Positions 37,691 to 49,900 of a stretch of 64,000 bases of DNA are shown one piece after another; positions within the stretch are counted from its first letter, which is position 1; each line of letters opens with the position of its first letter. Both the position numbers and the translations under genes were made by a program. The notes beneath the pieces were generated by a model. The model had not been told where the DNA came from. It saw nothing but the letters and a program-made list of their open reading frames with translations, and ran no database searches. The DNA is from Nematostella vectensis (Eukaryota; Cnidaria; Anthozoa; Actiniaria; Edwardsiidae): positions 997,001 to 1,061,000 of the forward strand of contig NC_064044.1 of NCBI RefSeq assembly GCF_932526225.1, written 5' to 3'.

Positions 37691-38404
37691 CCATACCCAG
37701 GGTGCGCAGGGTATCATTTGGTAAAAGCATTGTGTGATCTAAAGCATAAGTGTGAGCTCTAACAAGGCCATTTCTGCATCAAAGAGAACTTATTTGTGCC
37801 ATTATCACCAAAAAATAATAATAATTCGAATCTAAAGAATTTTGCTCATAAAAGATCACATAATTTTACTTCAGAAAAGATTTATACCCAACAAATGAAA
37901 TATTTTTCTAAGAGTTTTTCATACTGTTATTAAAAACGCTTTCCTATATTAAAAAAATGAATAAATAAAAATGTGAAATGAGATTTAAGACTTTTAAAAG
38001 ACCCATGAGAACCATGGTATCCAAGGTGTCCAGGCTAAAAGTTTATGATGGAGTAAGCAAATACATTGTATCGTGCCTATCCAAGGGCACCCTACTAACA
38101 AGAACCCATTTGTGGACTTTGATCGTCTTTAAAAACCGGAACAAATGGGAGGGAATCGGATTTCTTATCCTCAGCTTTTTGCAAGGAGAGCCGCACGAAA
38201 TTTCCACTTATGTTAATCCTTCCTAAAGTCAGGACAGAGTTCCGGCTTTCCAGGGTTTCCATGGAGCGAACTCTTTTTTAAATCCATAGCAGGGGGGAGG
38301 GGTTCAATAGATAGGAGGCGTTTATTAAAGAGGGGCGTTCTTTAACAACTATGAAAATATAACAAACACAAGTGCAGTGGGGTTCTAGTCTCAGTCAGGA
38401 TCTG
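37691..38404. other. Intergenic DNA, no gene recognised
   Basis: AT-rich sequence between two arrays. An 82-codon plus-strand ORF at 37978-38226 has no recognised domain. Confidence 0.35.
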
Positions 38405-38918
38405 GTTACCATACATGCATCTGTTTGATAACTATGAGGCACTGTATATAGGTTACCATACATGGATCTGTTTGACGACTATGAGGCACTGAATATAGGT
38501 TACAATACATGCATCTGTTTGACGACTATGAGGCACTGTATATAGGTTACCATACATGCATCTGTTTGATAACTATGAGGCACTGTATATAGGTTACCAT
38601 ACATGGATCTGTTTGATAACTATGAGGCACTGAATATAGGTTACAATACATGCAGACGGCTATGAGGCACTGTATATAGGTTACCATACATGCATCTGTT
38701 TGATAACTATGAGGCACTGTATTTTGGTTACCATACATGCATCTGTTTGATAACTATGAGGCACTGTATATAGGTTACCATACATGCATCTGTTTGATAA
38801 CTATGAGGCACTGTATATAGGTTACCATACATGGATCTGTTTGATAACTATGAGGCACTGAATATAGGTTACAATACATGCATCTGTTTGACGACTATGA
38901 GGCACTGTATATAGGTTA
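38405..38918. repeat. 47-bp minisatellite, about 11 copies
   Basis: Units with GAGGCACTGTATATAGG and CATACATGCATCTGTTTG. The same unit, in the same orientation, forms a smaller array at 52394-52613 in SMNDC1 intron 2, so the family is dispersed. Confidence 0.95.
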
Positions 38919-39196
38919 CATTAGATTATGTGGATGAAAAAGAATGAGTTATCTGCTAACCAGCATTAGATTATGTGGATGAAAAAGAATGAGTTATCTG
39001 CTAACCAGCATTAGAGTATGTGGATGAAAAAGAATGAGTTATCTGCTAACCAGCATTAGAGTATGTGGATGAAAAAGAATGAGTTATCTGCTAGCAAGCA
39101 TTAGAGTATGTGGATGAAAAAGAATGAGTTATCTGCTAACCAGCATTAGAGTATGTGGATGAAAAAGAATGAGTTATCTGCTAGCAAGCATTAGAA
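38919..39196. repeat. 45-bp minisatellite, 6 copies, inverted relative of the next array
   Basis: Units read GAGTTATCTGCTAACCAGC then ATTAGA and ATGTGGATGAAAAAGAAT. The larger array at 39636-40985 has the related unit on the opposite strand. The two arrays therefore form a long imperfect inverted repeat around a 440-bp spacer. Confidence 0.93.
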
Positions 39197-39635
39197 GATG
39201 CGAAGACGCCTGCTCGGCCAACCCCTTGATCCGCCCCTTATAACTGCTCGCCAACGCCTCCGGTTTTTTTTCGCGGGTCTAAGCTCAGCTTTTCCGTCTT
39301 TCACGCAATTTCCGCCTGTTGAGCAGGCAATAAGTTTATGTATATGGGAGACGGAAAGATTCCAACGTTTAAAGCAGTCTGTAGGTAGGGTAAATTATAA
39401 ATTCAAAAATCATGAGGTGGCTAATATTGCGTGTCTGGAGTCACGAACTGCACACCGCCTGCCATACACCCAATACCAGCCATTAATCGCATTAAGGTAC
39501 TAGCACCGGCAAAAAATGATGGCGTGCAATGAAAAAAAAATACTTCTGAAGAGGTTTTGGACAACCATCTATTTTTCATATAGGCTATTTATATTTCTTT
39601 ACATAAAAAATCTCTCTCTAGAAGCCTCCACGTGC
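39197..39635. other. Spacer between inverted minisatellite arrays
   Basis: Unique sequence of about 440 bp. A plus-strand ORF of 101 codons (39198-39503) starts in the last repeat and has no recognised domain. Confidence 0.35.
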
Positions 39636-40985
39636 TCTAATGTTGGTTAGCAGATAACTATCTCTTTCCCCTCCACATCTTTTAATACTGGATAGCAGAT
39701 AACTCATAACTCTTTCCACTCCACATCTTCTAATACTGGCCAGCAGATAACTCTTTCCCCTCCACATCTTCTAACACTGGCTAGCAGATAACTCTTTCCC
39801 CTCCACATCTTCTAATACTGGCTAGCAGATAACTCTTTCCCCTCTGCATCTTCTAATGTTGGCTAGCAGATAACTATCTCTTTCCCCTCCACATCTTTTA
39901 ATACTGGATAGCAGATAACTCATAACTCTTTCCACTCCACATCTTCTAATACTGGCTAGCAGATAACTCTTTCCCCTCCACATCTTCTAATACTGGCCAG
40001 CAGATAACTCTTTCCCCTCCACATCTTCTAACACTGGCTAGCAGATAACTCTTTCCCCTCTGCATCTTCTAATGTTGGCTAGCAGATAACTCTTTCCCCT
40101 CTGCATCTTCTAATGTTGGCTAGCAGATAACTCTTTCCCCTTCACATCTTCTAATACTGGTTAGCAGATAACTCTTTCCACTCCACATCTTCTAATACTG
40201 GCTAGCAGATAACTCTTTCCCCTCCACATCTTCTAATACTGGCCAGCAGATAACTCTTTCCCCTCCACATCTTCTAACACTGGCTAGCAGATAACTCTTT
40301 CCCCTCCACATCTTCTAATACTGGCTAGCAGATAACTCTTTCCCCTCTGCATCTTCTAATGTTGGCTAGCAGATAACTCTTTCCCCTCCACATCTTCTAA
40401 TGTTGGCTAGCAGATAACTCTTTCCCCTCCACATCTTCTAATGTTGGCTAGCAGATAACTCTTTCCCCTCCACATCTTCTAATACTGGCTAGCAGATAAC
40501 TCTTTCCCCTCCACATCTTCTAATACTGGCTAGCAGATAACTCTTTCCCCTCCTCATCTTCTAATGTTGGTTAGCAGATAACTCTTTCCCCTCCACATCT
40601 TCTAATTTTGGTTAGCAGATAACTCTTTCTCCTCCACATCTTCTAATGTTGGTTAGCAGATAACCCTTTCCCCTCCACATCTTCTAATACTGGCTAGCAG
40701 ATAACTCTTTCCCCTCCACATCTTCTAATACAGGCTAGCAGATAACTCTTTCCCCTCCTCATCTTCTAATGTTGGTTAGCAGATAACTCTTTCACCTCCA
40801 CATCTTCTAATGTTGGTTAGCAGATAACTCTTTCCCCTCCACATCTTCTAATGTTAGTTAGCAGATAACTCTTTCCCCTCCACATCTTCTAATGTTAGTT
40901 AGCAGATAACTCTTTCCCCTCCACATCTTCTAATGTTGGTTAGCAGATAACTCTTTCCCCTCCACATCTTCTAATGGTGGCTAGC
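39636..40985. repeat. 41-bp minisatellite, about 33 copies, starting in the SDR stop codon
   Basis: Units with CTTTCCCCTCCACATCTTCT and GGCTAGCAGATAACT. On the minus strand the first unit contains the last codons and TAG stop of the SDR gene (GCTAGCCACCATTAGAAG). The array therefore begins inside the coding end and fills the 3'UTR. Some units carry TGTTGG, CTCTGC or an extra ATCT. Confidence 0.95.
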
Positions 40986-43900
40986 AGATGAGCCACGTGG
41001 ATAATGCTCGTCAATGCCAATGCCGAGAAAATCCCCAATAAGGTTGAGAGCTTTCACTGGGAACAGGCTGAAATGGTAATTGAATAGTCATTTGTATATT
41101 GCTACATTACAATAAATAACCATGTTATATTGAGTATAGTGGTTATGATACTCTGCTAAGCTAGGGGGTGGAGTGATCTCTCAGGATGACTAGAGATGTC
41201 TGTTCAGGGGCGGCGCACAGGGAGGGGCAGGGGTGCGCTTGCCACCCCCTTTCTTAGTCAATGTTCTTTTTCACATTAATCTGCGATTGTTACAAGTACT
41301 AGTACTAAATAGTCTGTACTCTATGACAAACCCAGGCACCTATCCCCTCACACACAATCCCTTTAACCCCCCCCCCCCCCATCCCTGCACTTCTACCCCT
41401 ACTTCGTTAAGGACCACTCCACCCCCCTGCTGTTTAATTGGGTCCTTTGGGCAGATTTTAGTAGTGAAGGGGGGGGGGGGGGGTAGTGACATGCAGAACT
41501 TGTGTGTTGTCTATTATCATATGAAAGTGTGAGTAGGAATAAGCATTTCAGCATCCAGCATTCGCTGGGCAGGTTAATTTTTACACCTCAAATGCATATA
41601 GGTAATAGTTTGCTAACATAAAAATAATTTGTTTACACATGCACTACAAAATGTGCTCCCTTTAAGCTGTTCACAGTACATTGCATGAATAAAAAATAAC
41701 TTTCATTTAAAAAGCACTACTTACCATTTCATGACCAGGGCGAAGTTCCACTGACGAGTGATGAAGATTGAAGGCATGTCTTTTAGTATTGCAGACATTG
41801 CTTGGTCAGCAACATAGCTTGGTTCAAGAACCTTGTGCAGCTTTTGGAACCTTAAATTGTGCACAGAAATGACATTTGAAGAAACCAAGTGGACAGGGTG
41901 GTTTGTAGGATTTTAGCCATGATTAACATATGGGGTATGTGCAGGCATATGTAAGATAACATACACCAAAAGACTAAATAAGGCCACAATTTGATGATCA
42001 AGGTGTCCCCACCCTGCACCCTTCCATAGCTTTGCTCCAAACATAATCATAAAATTAATAATTATCATTTAGCCTCCTTATGACCAGGCTTCCTGTAGAA
42101 TACCTTTCAACAAAGGGATCCCCATCTGGCAAAAAAGAGCAAAACCATTCTTTTTTTGTTTGTTTGTTCCTGAGATGGCTGTAAAGGCCACAGCAGATGT
42201 ACGGGAAGATTTCGCTGGTTTAAGCCCCCCTCTTCGACACAAAAGAGTATATAGCTTTCCTCTTATCATAGTCGCATTTTAGTCTATTACCGGTAATATA
42301 CATATATATAGCTATATTTTTATTCCTTTTTTTCTATTTTACTCGATGTAAATTGCACAATTCAGTGATTTTTAGCTGCCATGCAATCTTTTTGAAATAA
42401 ACTATCTATCTCTCTATCCAGACATATTTTTCCTCTTAAAGAATACTATTTTCTCCCACCCCCCCTCCACTATGTACGCACACTGGTGGTGCTCAGAGAA
42501 AAAAACACATTCAGCATCACATTACTTTACCTCATCTTTGGATACCATGAGATTCCAGTGTCAAAGAAGAATGGCTGAACAAGAGTTGTCTTCACACCAT
42601 CTTTCCCAAGGGTATATAGCTCATGGCTCAAGGCATCATGGAACCCAACAGCTCCATACTTACTCGCACAATACTCAACTTGGAAAGCAGTTGGGAAACT
42701 TCCTGATACCGATGATATGGTTACAATGTGACCTTGGTTTTGCTCAAGCATTCTACCAAGGAAGGACCTTGATGTCTGTGAATGAAAACATTACACAGTA
42801 ACTGTGATTAGGTATTTACATTTCTTATATTGAAACTTGGGGGTGTTTTAAATTCTAATGCTAAGATTCTAATTAAAATTTATCCACCCTGATCACTTTA
42901 TTTTGAATTACAGAAACTGGATCAAGGCCTGGAAGTTAATCCAGACATGGTTTGAGTTTTGTGCCAATCGAAATAAAAGGCAGAGCTCATTGTTTTGCAC
43001 AACAGAGATGGGAATTAAGAAATAAGTTAACAGCAATACTGTGTAAACTTAAAAAACTTAGTACATTTTGGGAATCTTAGGAAATGGCTTTTATCTTGCT
43101 GGAAGAACCTGGTTAAAAAATATGACTAACTACTACTAAATAATTACTTACTAAGGTAGAACTGTAGTAATTGAAAAGTCCTAATCATATCATAACATCA
43201 CTCCTACAAGCATAATTTAGAAGGCCAATCAGGATTAGGACAAAACACTGACCCCCAGTCCATGGACTGCTTCATGGACCCGGTCCATGGACTCCTCGTG
43301 GACCCCCCTAGTCCATGGACCCCATAAAAATAAATTCGTCTTAAATTTTTTGCATATCTTTTTTGAGTTGCTGATTGATCTATGTGTCACCGCCGCACCT
43401 TTAGGGTAGAGTTTTTATCACTGTACATGTACAACTATCAAGTAGAATCGAAGAGATTGCAAAACTATGCTTTCTAACTATTGTTTCTTTCGAAAGCAAA
43501 ATGTACTTGTATTCCATCTGTAACTTCATCTATAACGTTTACGGTCAAGGACTCGAGACATGCTTTGTCTACCCCGGTTACCAGAGGCTCGAGCCTCACT
43601 CGATTACTGACATGGTAAAGCCAAGCCCCACAGAGCAGGATTCATACTTCCTAGTACCCTGGAAATCGCGGAGAAATAGTAAAAAAATAAACTAATTCTT
43701 ATTAGAGAGTTTCTATGAGAAAATCTAAAATCACTTTATTTCACTAAAAACCTGAAACTTAAAAAAATGTTAACTAATTTTTAGGAGCTCTTTCCAGTGG
43801 TGTTACAAAATGTTTTTATTTTTAAAAAATCAAGGTGGTCTTTCCCGTGATGTGAAAGGATTTTAGCTAAAATGTTTGTATTAAAACCGACCCCAGGAAA

Positions 43901-46900
43901 TTGCGGAGAAATAGTAAAAAATAAACTAATGCCCAGCCCAACGAGTTAGCCACCACAGGCAACCTTTGCATAAAGTATGTGACATGATACTCATCAGAAT
44001 TCAAAAAGAACTGATTTGCACAAACTGGGGTCGGTTTTGATACAAATGTTTTAGTTGTAAGCAATAACAAAGGAGTGGTTGATTGACATTCTTTAAATTC
44101 AAATTTGTCTGTCTGTTTCAAAATCAAGCTAAATATGCTCCTTTCTTTTCATTATCTGTTCCCTAGCTGAAACTTACCCAAAAATGAGCCAGCAGATTAA
44201 GTTCAATAGCCTTTTGTATCTGTGCGTCCGTTTGATCCAATAGACGTTTCCCATGGAGTATTCCAGCATTGTTGACCAGGATGTCTACGTCACCTACTTC
44301 TCCCTTCACGCGGGAAGCTGTTGCATAGATCTCCTCTCTACTGGTGCAGTCACACGCATAGGAGTGGACTTCAGCCCCAAGTGCTTCGACCACCTCAGCT
44401 GTCTCATGATTTAGATCTTATACATAAAATGGTGTTTTTATGGCTATTTTCAATAGTAATGTGTATATACCAATACTTCCTTGGGGCTACTTCAAAGGTA
44501 AAAGTTAAAGTTTAAAGTTATTAATAATATGTTTTTGTTAAGTACTCTGTGGAGAATAAAGCGATCTTTCAATAATTTACAACAGTAGCTAGGAATAGGT
44601 GCTGGCGTACACTCACCAAGCTGCCAGAAAATAACTTCCTATTTAATATAATTTACAGAATCAACAAACTCATAATGCTTCAATCTTAATACCGTAAGAG
44701 TCAGCAAATCTTAGGCTATGCCTTCAAACCCCCACTCCCCCTCAGCAAATACTGCTCATAGGCTCATAGGTTATGTGACAAGAGTAGGAGTGTGGTCGGC
44801 AAAAAAGGTCACTGTAATGTTTTCGGGACTAAAACATCACGAAGAAATAGACAGCTCGTTGAACACAACAACTGAACTCCATTTATTTCTGAACAACCCC
44901 CGACATGCCCACGAGGCATTCCAAATATGGTGTACAACACAGGGAGCCCATCCGAATATATTACATCTCCCCGTTCCTGGAATGAACTAGCTACAAACAT
45001 GTAAACAATGTCAATGACTAGAGAGCTAAATACATCTAATAGTCTCTTTACAAGTCCAGATGTACTACAGGTTTAGGGGTACGCCTTGGGTAACACCTCA
45101 CAGGTGTAGATGCCACGGCAGGTGGTGACTCAGTTGTACATGTAGGAACAACAGTCTCTGAAGATTTAGGTGAGACTTCAGGTAGAGGGGTAACCTCAGG
45201 CTCAGGAAGAATGGGTTTAGAGGACACTACTGGAGTAGAGGGCAAAACAAAGCCACTCCCAGTCATAGCTGTAGCTGTAGTTGGTGGGGATGTGTGCTCC
45301 GCATCACCAGCTGCTAGAAGGTGATCAACATGTACATGACACATTCGTCCTCCAATACGTATCTGGTATGCTAGGGGACCGATTCTCAAGATCACTGTTC
45401 CTTTATCCCACTTGTGTTTTCCTCTGAAGTTACGAACTAAAACAATGTCTCCTGGAAGAAACTCACGAGTTTTTGTTCGGCCACCATCATGCTGTTGCTT
45501 TTCCTTCATCTGACGCTCCTCAACATGCTGGGCCAGATTGGGCTGAAGCAATGCCAAACGTGTGCGAGGCTTACGCTTCAAGAACAACTCAGCAGGTGTC
45601 TGCCCAGTAACCGTATGGGGCGTGTTCCTGTACGAAAACAGAAAACTTGACAGCCGTTGCTGTAGCGATTTCCCCTGATCAAACTTGCTGGTAAGTAACG
45701 CCTGCTTGAGAGTTTGAACATATCTCTCCGCCTCCCCGTTAGAAGCGGGATGATAGCGAGGGACCCGTGTATGCCGTATTCCATTACTTTTCATAAACAT
45801 GTCCTGCTCACTAGAAATGATCGGTGGACCGTTATCGGAGACCATCTCCTCTGGTAATCCATGTGATGCAAATAGACCAGCCAGCATTTCAATGGTCTTG
45901 GGTGCAGTAGTGGAAGATGTAGCAATAATCTCAGGCCACTTTGAGTGTGCATCGACAACAACAAAAAAGTTCACTCCGTCTTTAACAGCATAATCCATGT
46001 GCACTCGTTGCCAAACTCTAACAGGCCATTTCCATGGGATCAAAGGTGCTGTGGCAGGCTGCTTACGAACAGACTGGCAGGCCTCACAATTGTGCACCAT
46101 GTTCTCGATAGCCTGATCGAGCTTTGGCCACCACAGGTAGCTGCGTGCGAGAGACTTCATGCGACACATACCTGGGTGATCTGCGTGAAGATCATGCAGG
46201 ATTTTCTCCTGAAATGCCTCTGGGATAATGACCCGCAGACCCCAGAGAACACAGTCTTGTTCCACAGACAGTTCCAATCGCCGATTGAAATAAGGACGTA
46301 ATTCCTCCTCCTGTGTCTGCTGTGGCCAGCCACTTTTCACATAATGAAGTACCTTGCTTAACACAGAATCCTTTCTTGTTTCCATAGCAATGTCCTTTGC
46401 CGTTACAGGTAGGTCATCCACATAACTGAAATGATAAATTTCAGTTTCCTCTGAAACTCTAGGCTTATCAACAGGAAGTCTGGACAGCCCATCCGCATTG
46501 CTGTGATCGACACCTTTACGGTAAACGACATCATACTGGTGGGATGCTAAAATTAAAGCCCACCTCTGAAGACGAGCCGCAGCTAGTGTGGGAATTGCCG
46601 ACTTTGGCCCTAAGATTGTTAGGAGTGGTTTATGGTCGGTCTCCAGAATAAATCGTCGCCCATATAAAAACTGGTGGAACTTTTTAACTCCGTAAATAAT
46701 GGACAGGGCTTCCTTCTCTAGCTGGGCATAATTCTTTTCACTACCAGTGAGGGTTCTTGAGGCAAAAGCAATGGGGCGCTCCTCGCCTCCTGGCATAACG
46801 TGTGAAATAACAGCTCCAATGCCATAGGGTGATGCATCACAAGCCAATTTAATTGGAAGATTGACGTCATAATGAGTTAGGACTTTCGCTGATTGCAGGA

Positions 46901-49900
46901 GCTCTTTTGCAGAGGTGAAGGCTTGCTCGCATTCTGGCAGCCATGACCACTCAACCCCGTCCCGCAGGAGGTTGTTTAACGGGTGCAGCAATGTTGACAA
47001 GTTCGGAAGAAATTTTCCGTAGTACTGTAACATACCCAGAAAAGATCTCAACTCGGTAACATTAGTTGGCGCAGGAGCATCCACAACAGCCCGAACTTTC
47101 TCTGGTGAAGGGTGGACACCCTCGGCATCAATGACATGACCGAGAAAACCGACCCTGTCCTCCAGGAAACTGCATTTCGACAACTTGAGAGAAATTCCGT
47201 ATTTCTCAAGTCTTTCCAGCACCGCCTCTAATCTTGCTTTGTGTTCCCGGTCATTCCTTCCAGTGATCAAAATATCGTCGATATAGCAAACAACACCATC
47301 AATGCCCTTGAGAATGGTGTCAATAGTAGATTGAAATACAGCAGGTGCGCTTGCGACACCAAAAGGCAAACGATTATACTGATAGAGCCCTTTACAGGTG
47401 TTGACAGTGAGGAACTTCTTGGACTCCTCACCAAGAGGCAGTTGCTGATATGCATGCTTGAGGTCAAGTTTAGAAAACTTGGTACCACCTGCCAGAGCAC
47501 TGAGCAAATCTTGAGGGTTAGGCAGAGGGTATTGGTCGACGTCCAAAACTGGATTCACCGTAACTTTGTAGTCTCCACACAAACGAACACCACCATCTGC
47601 CTTAGGGACGACCACTAACGGGGCAGCCCACTCACTATGGGACACTTTTGTCACGATCCCCTCCTTTTCCATGCGATCCAACTCTGCTTCAACTGCTGGC
47701 TTTAGGGCATACGGCACGGGGCGAGCCTTATGAAACCTAGGCGTGGCCTCAGGTTGCACATTGATTCTTGCTTGAAACTCCTTGATTTTGCCCAGGCCCG
47801 TACCGAAAACACCCTTGAACCGTGCAGTCAGTTCATGAACTAAATCAGAAGAAGAAACACTAAAAAGGTGCTCCCAGTTCAGCTTAACAACACTGAGCCA
47901 ATTACGACCCAGAATAGCTGGTTTGCTCTCAACTTTTGCCACAATCAGAGGCAACTTGGCACTTTGACCCTCGTACTCAACTAGAACTTCGGTTTCACCA
48001 ATTAAAGGTAACACTGTTCCAGAATAAGTCTTTAATGAGGTACTTGCATTCTTGAGTTTCAAATGTCCAAAATTCTCTTTGAACAACTTTTCAGGGATGA
48101 CTGTGCGTGCAGCTCCCGTATCAACTTCCATTGGAATTTCCTTTCCGTTAACAGTGATAGTTACTGTCACTGCTTTGCTGCTGGGTTCACGAGTTGAAAA
48201 GAACCCCAATGACTCATCTTCTTGGTTATTGTCCACTGAAACTTCAACATACTTGGTTTCCTTGCACTCCTTGGACTGACAGACTCTCTTTAGGTGACCC
48301 ACTTTGCCACAATTATCACACTTATACTTCTTGTATTTACAGGATTTACCATCATGTTCAGCACTGCCACAACGATGACATGCTGTTTTGGGCTTTCCTC
48401 CCTTGTTCTGTGTGAATTTCTTGTGTTTCTGTGGCTTTTTTCCAAGCTGATGAACTTCTTCAACGCAGCCCGATCCGGACGATCCAGAGCCCTTCAATTC
48501 CGACGACTTCGATTCCGCCATTTCCATCGACTGAGCGATCTCCAAAGCCTTCGCAAACGTCAAGGTTTTCTCGGTTAAAAGTTTCCGTTGAATCGCTTCC
48601 TGGCGTAGACCACATACAAAACGGTCTCTCAAAGCTTCATCTTGGAAAGTTCCGAACTCACAGTGAGTTGAAAGCTTCTTTAGTTGGGCGCCAAAGTCCG
48701 CAACTGTTTCGGAGTCGTGACGAAACCGGTTATGAAAATTGAATCGCTCGGCAATAACCAAGGGTTTCGGATGCAAATGGCCACTCAAGATATCCACAAG
48801 ATCTTTATATGTCTTGGTGTCAGGTTTTTCCGGAGTCAAAAGATTCCTCAACAGTCCGTACGTTTCAGGACCTATTGCAGTGAGCAAGACAGCTACCTCG
48901 TTCTCCTTTCGCACGCCATTCGCCTTCATGAAGTTTTCAAGCCGCTCAATGTAAGCTTCAAACGACTCTTTTTGCCGGTCGAACTCTCTTAGTTGACCGA
49001 TGACACTCATGGTGTTCCACAGATCCGGTTCTCGTCGCCAGATGTAATGTTTTCGGGACTAAAACATCACGAAGAAATAGACAGCTCGTTGAACACAACA
49101 ACTGAACTCCATTTATTTCTGAACAACCCCCGACATGCCCACGAGGCATTCCAAATATGGTGTACAACACAGGGAGCCCATCCGAATATATTACAGTCAC
49201 TAATCAAAAGAAAGTGTTTGTATTTTGTTACCATTACCTTCATTGATGTCCCACAGAACTAGTCTTGCTCCAAGCTTGGCAAACCTCGCAGCTAGCAGTC
49301 TGCCAAGGCCCCTCCCAGATCCTGCAAAAAATAAAAATAAAATAATAATAATCAGAAGGGAAGGGTGGGGGATTAGACTTTGACCCTAAAACAGAGAAAA
49401 AACCCACCCCCTTGGAAAAAAAACTGCAGTCAAATGCTTAGGATGCAAACTACTTAACTACCCAACAACAAGTCCTCTGAAAAAACCCATTATCTTTCAA
49501 AGCCCGTACACTTCAGCAAAATTGTACTGATAAATATGAAGATAACACCAAAAATAGTTATAATTCATATTTTGTTTTTGCACATTTTGCCATGTAGCTT
49601 GCCAAATGCTGATACATGGAATTGCTTGCTACAGAAGAGAAAGTGTCTCAAACCAGAAACTGATATGAATTTTGCAAAGTACATTTGTGATGGTTATTCA
49701 TTTTTCCCCAAGTCCCCATGGTGGGGACAAACTATAAATGTAAATGTATAAGGCATTATCTAAAATGCAAGAGAATATGCCTTGAGAGGGGCTTTTGGTT
49801 TCCCTACTGTTAAAAATCCTGGCTACTCCGCTAAAGATGCAAGTGGGACATGGGTTTCAGTAATTACGAAAATTACTTGCCATCCTTTACTCCAGACTGA

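Larger units (their letters stand above)
44813..49195 (-). mobile_element. Complete Ty3/gypsy LTR retrotransposon, 4383 bp
   Basis: The two LTRs of 153 bp (44813-44965 and 49043-49195) are identical as read, start TG and end CA. The element is flanked by a 5-bp target duplication GTCAC (44808-44812 and 49196-49200). A primer-binding-site-like TGGCGACGAGAACCGGAT begins 2 nt after the 5' LTR. A purine tract (AACGGGGAGA) precedes the 3' LTR. One intact gag-pol ORF fills the interior. Identical LTRs imply recent insertion. It lies in SDR intron 2, sense to the host gene. Confidence 0.97.

Noticed and set aside
36887-37730. Proline- and glycine-rich ORFs up to 276 codons
   Set aside because: Open in all three frames owing to G/C runs; no exon signals.
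45578-48992. ORFs overlapping the retroelement polyprotein, on both strands
   Set aside because: Shadows of the 1320-codon frame; no independent motifs.
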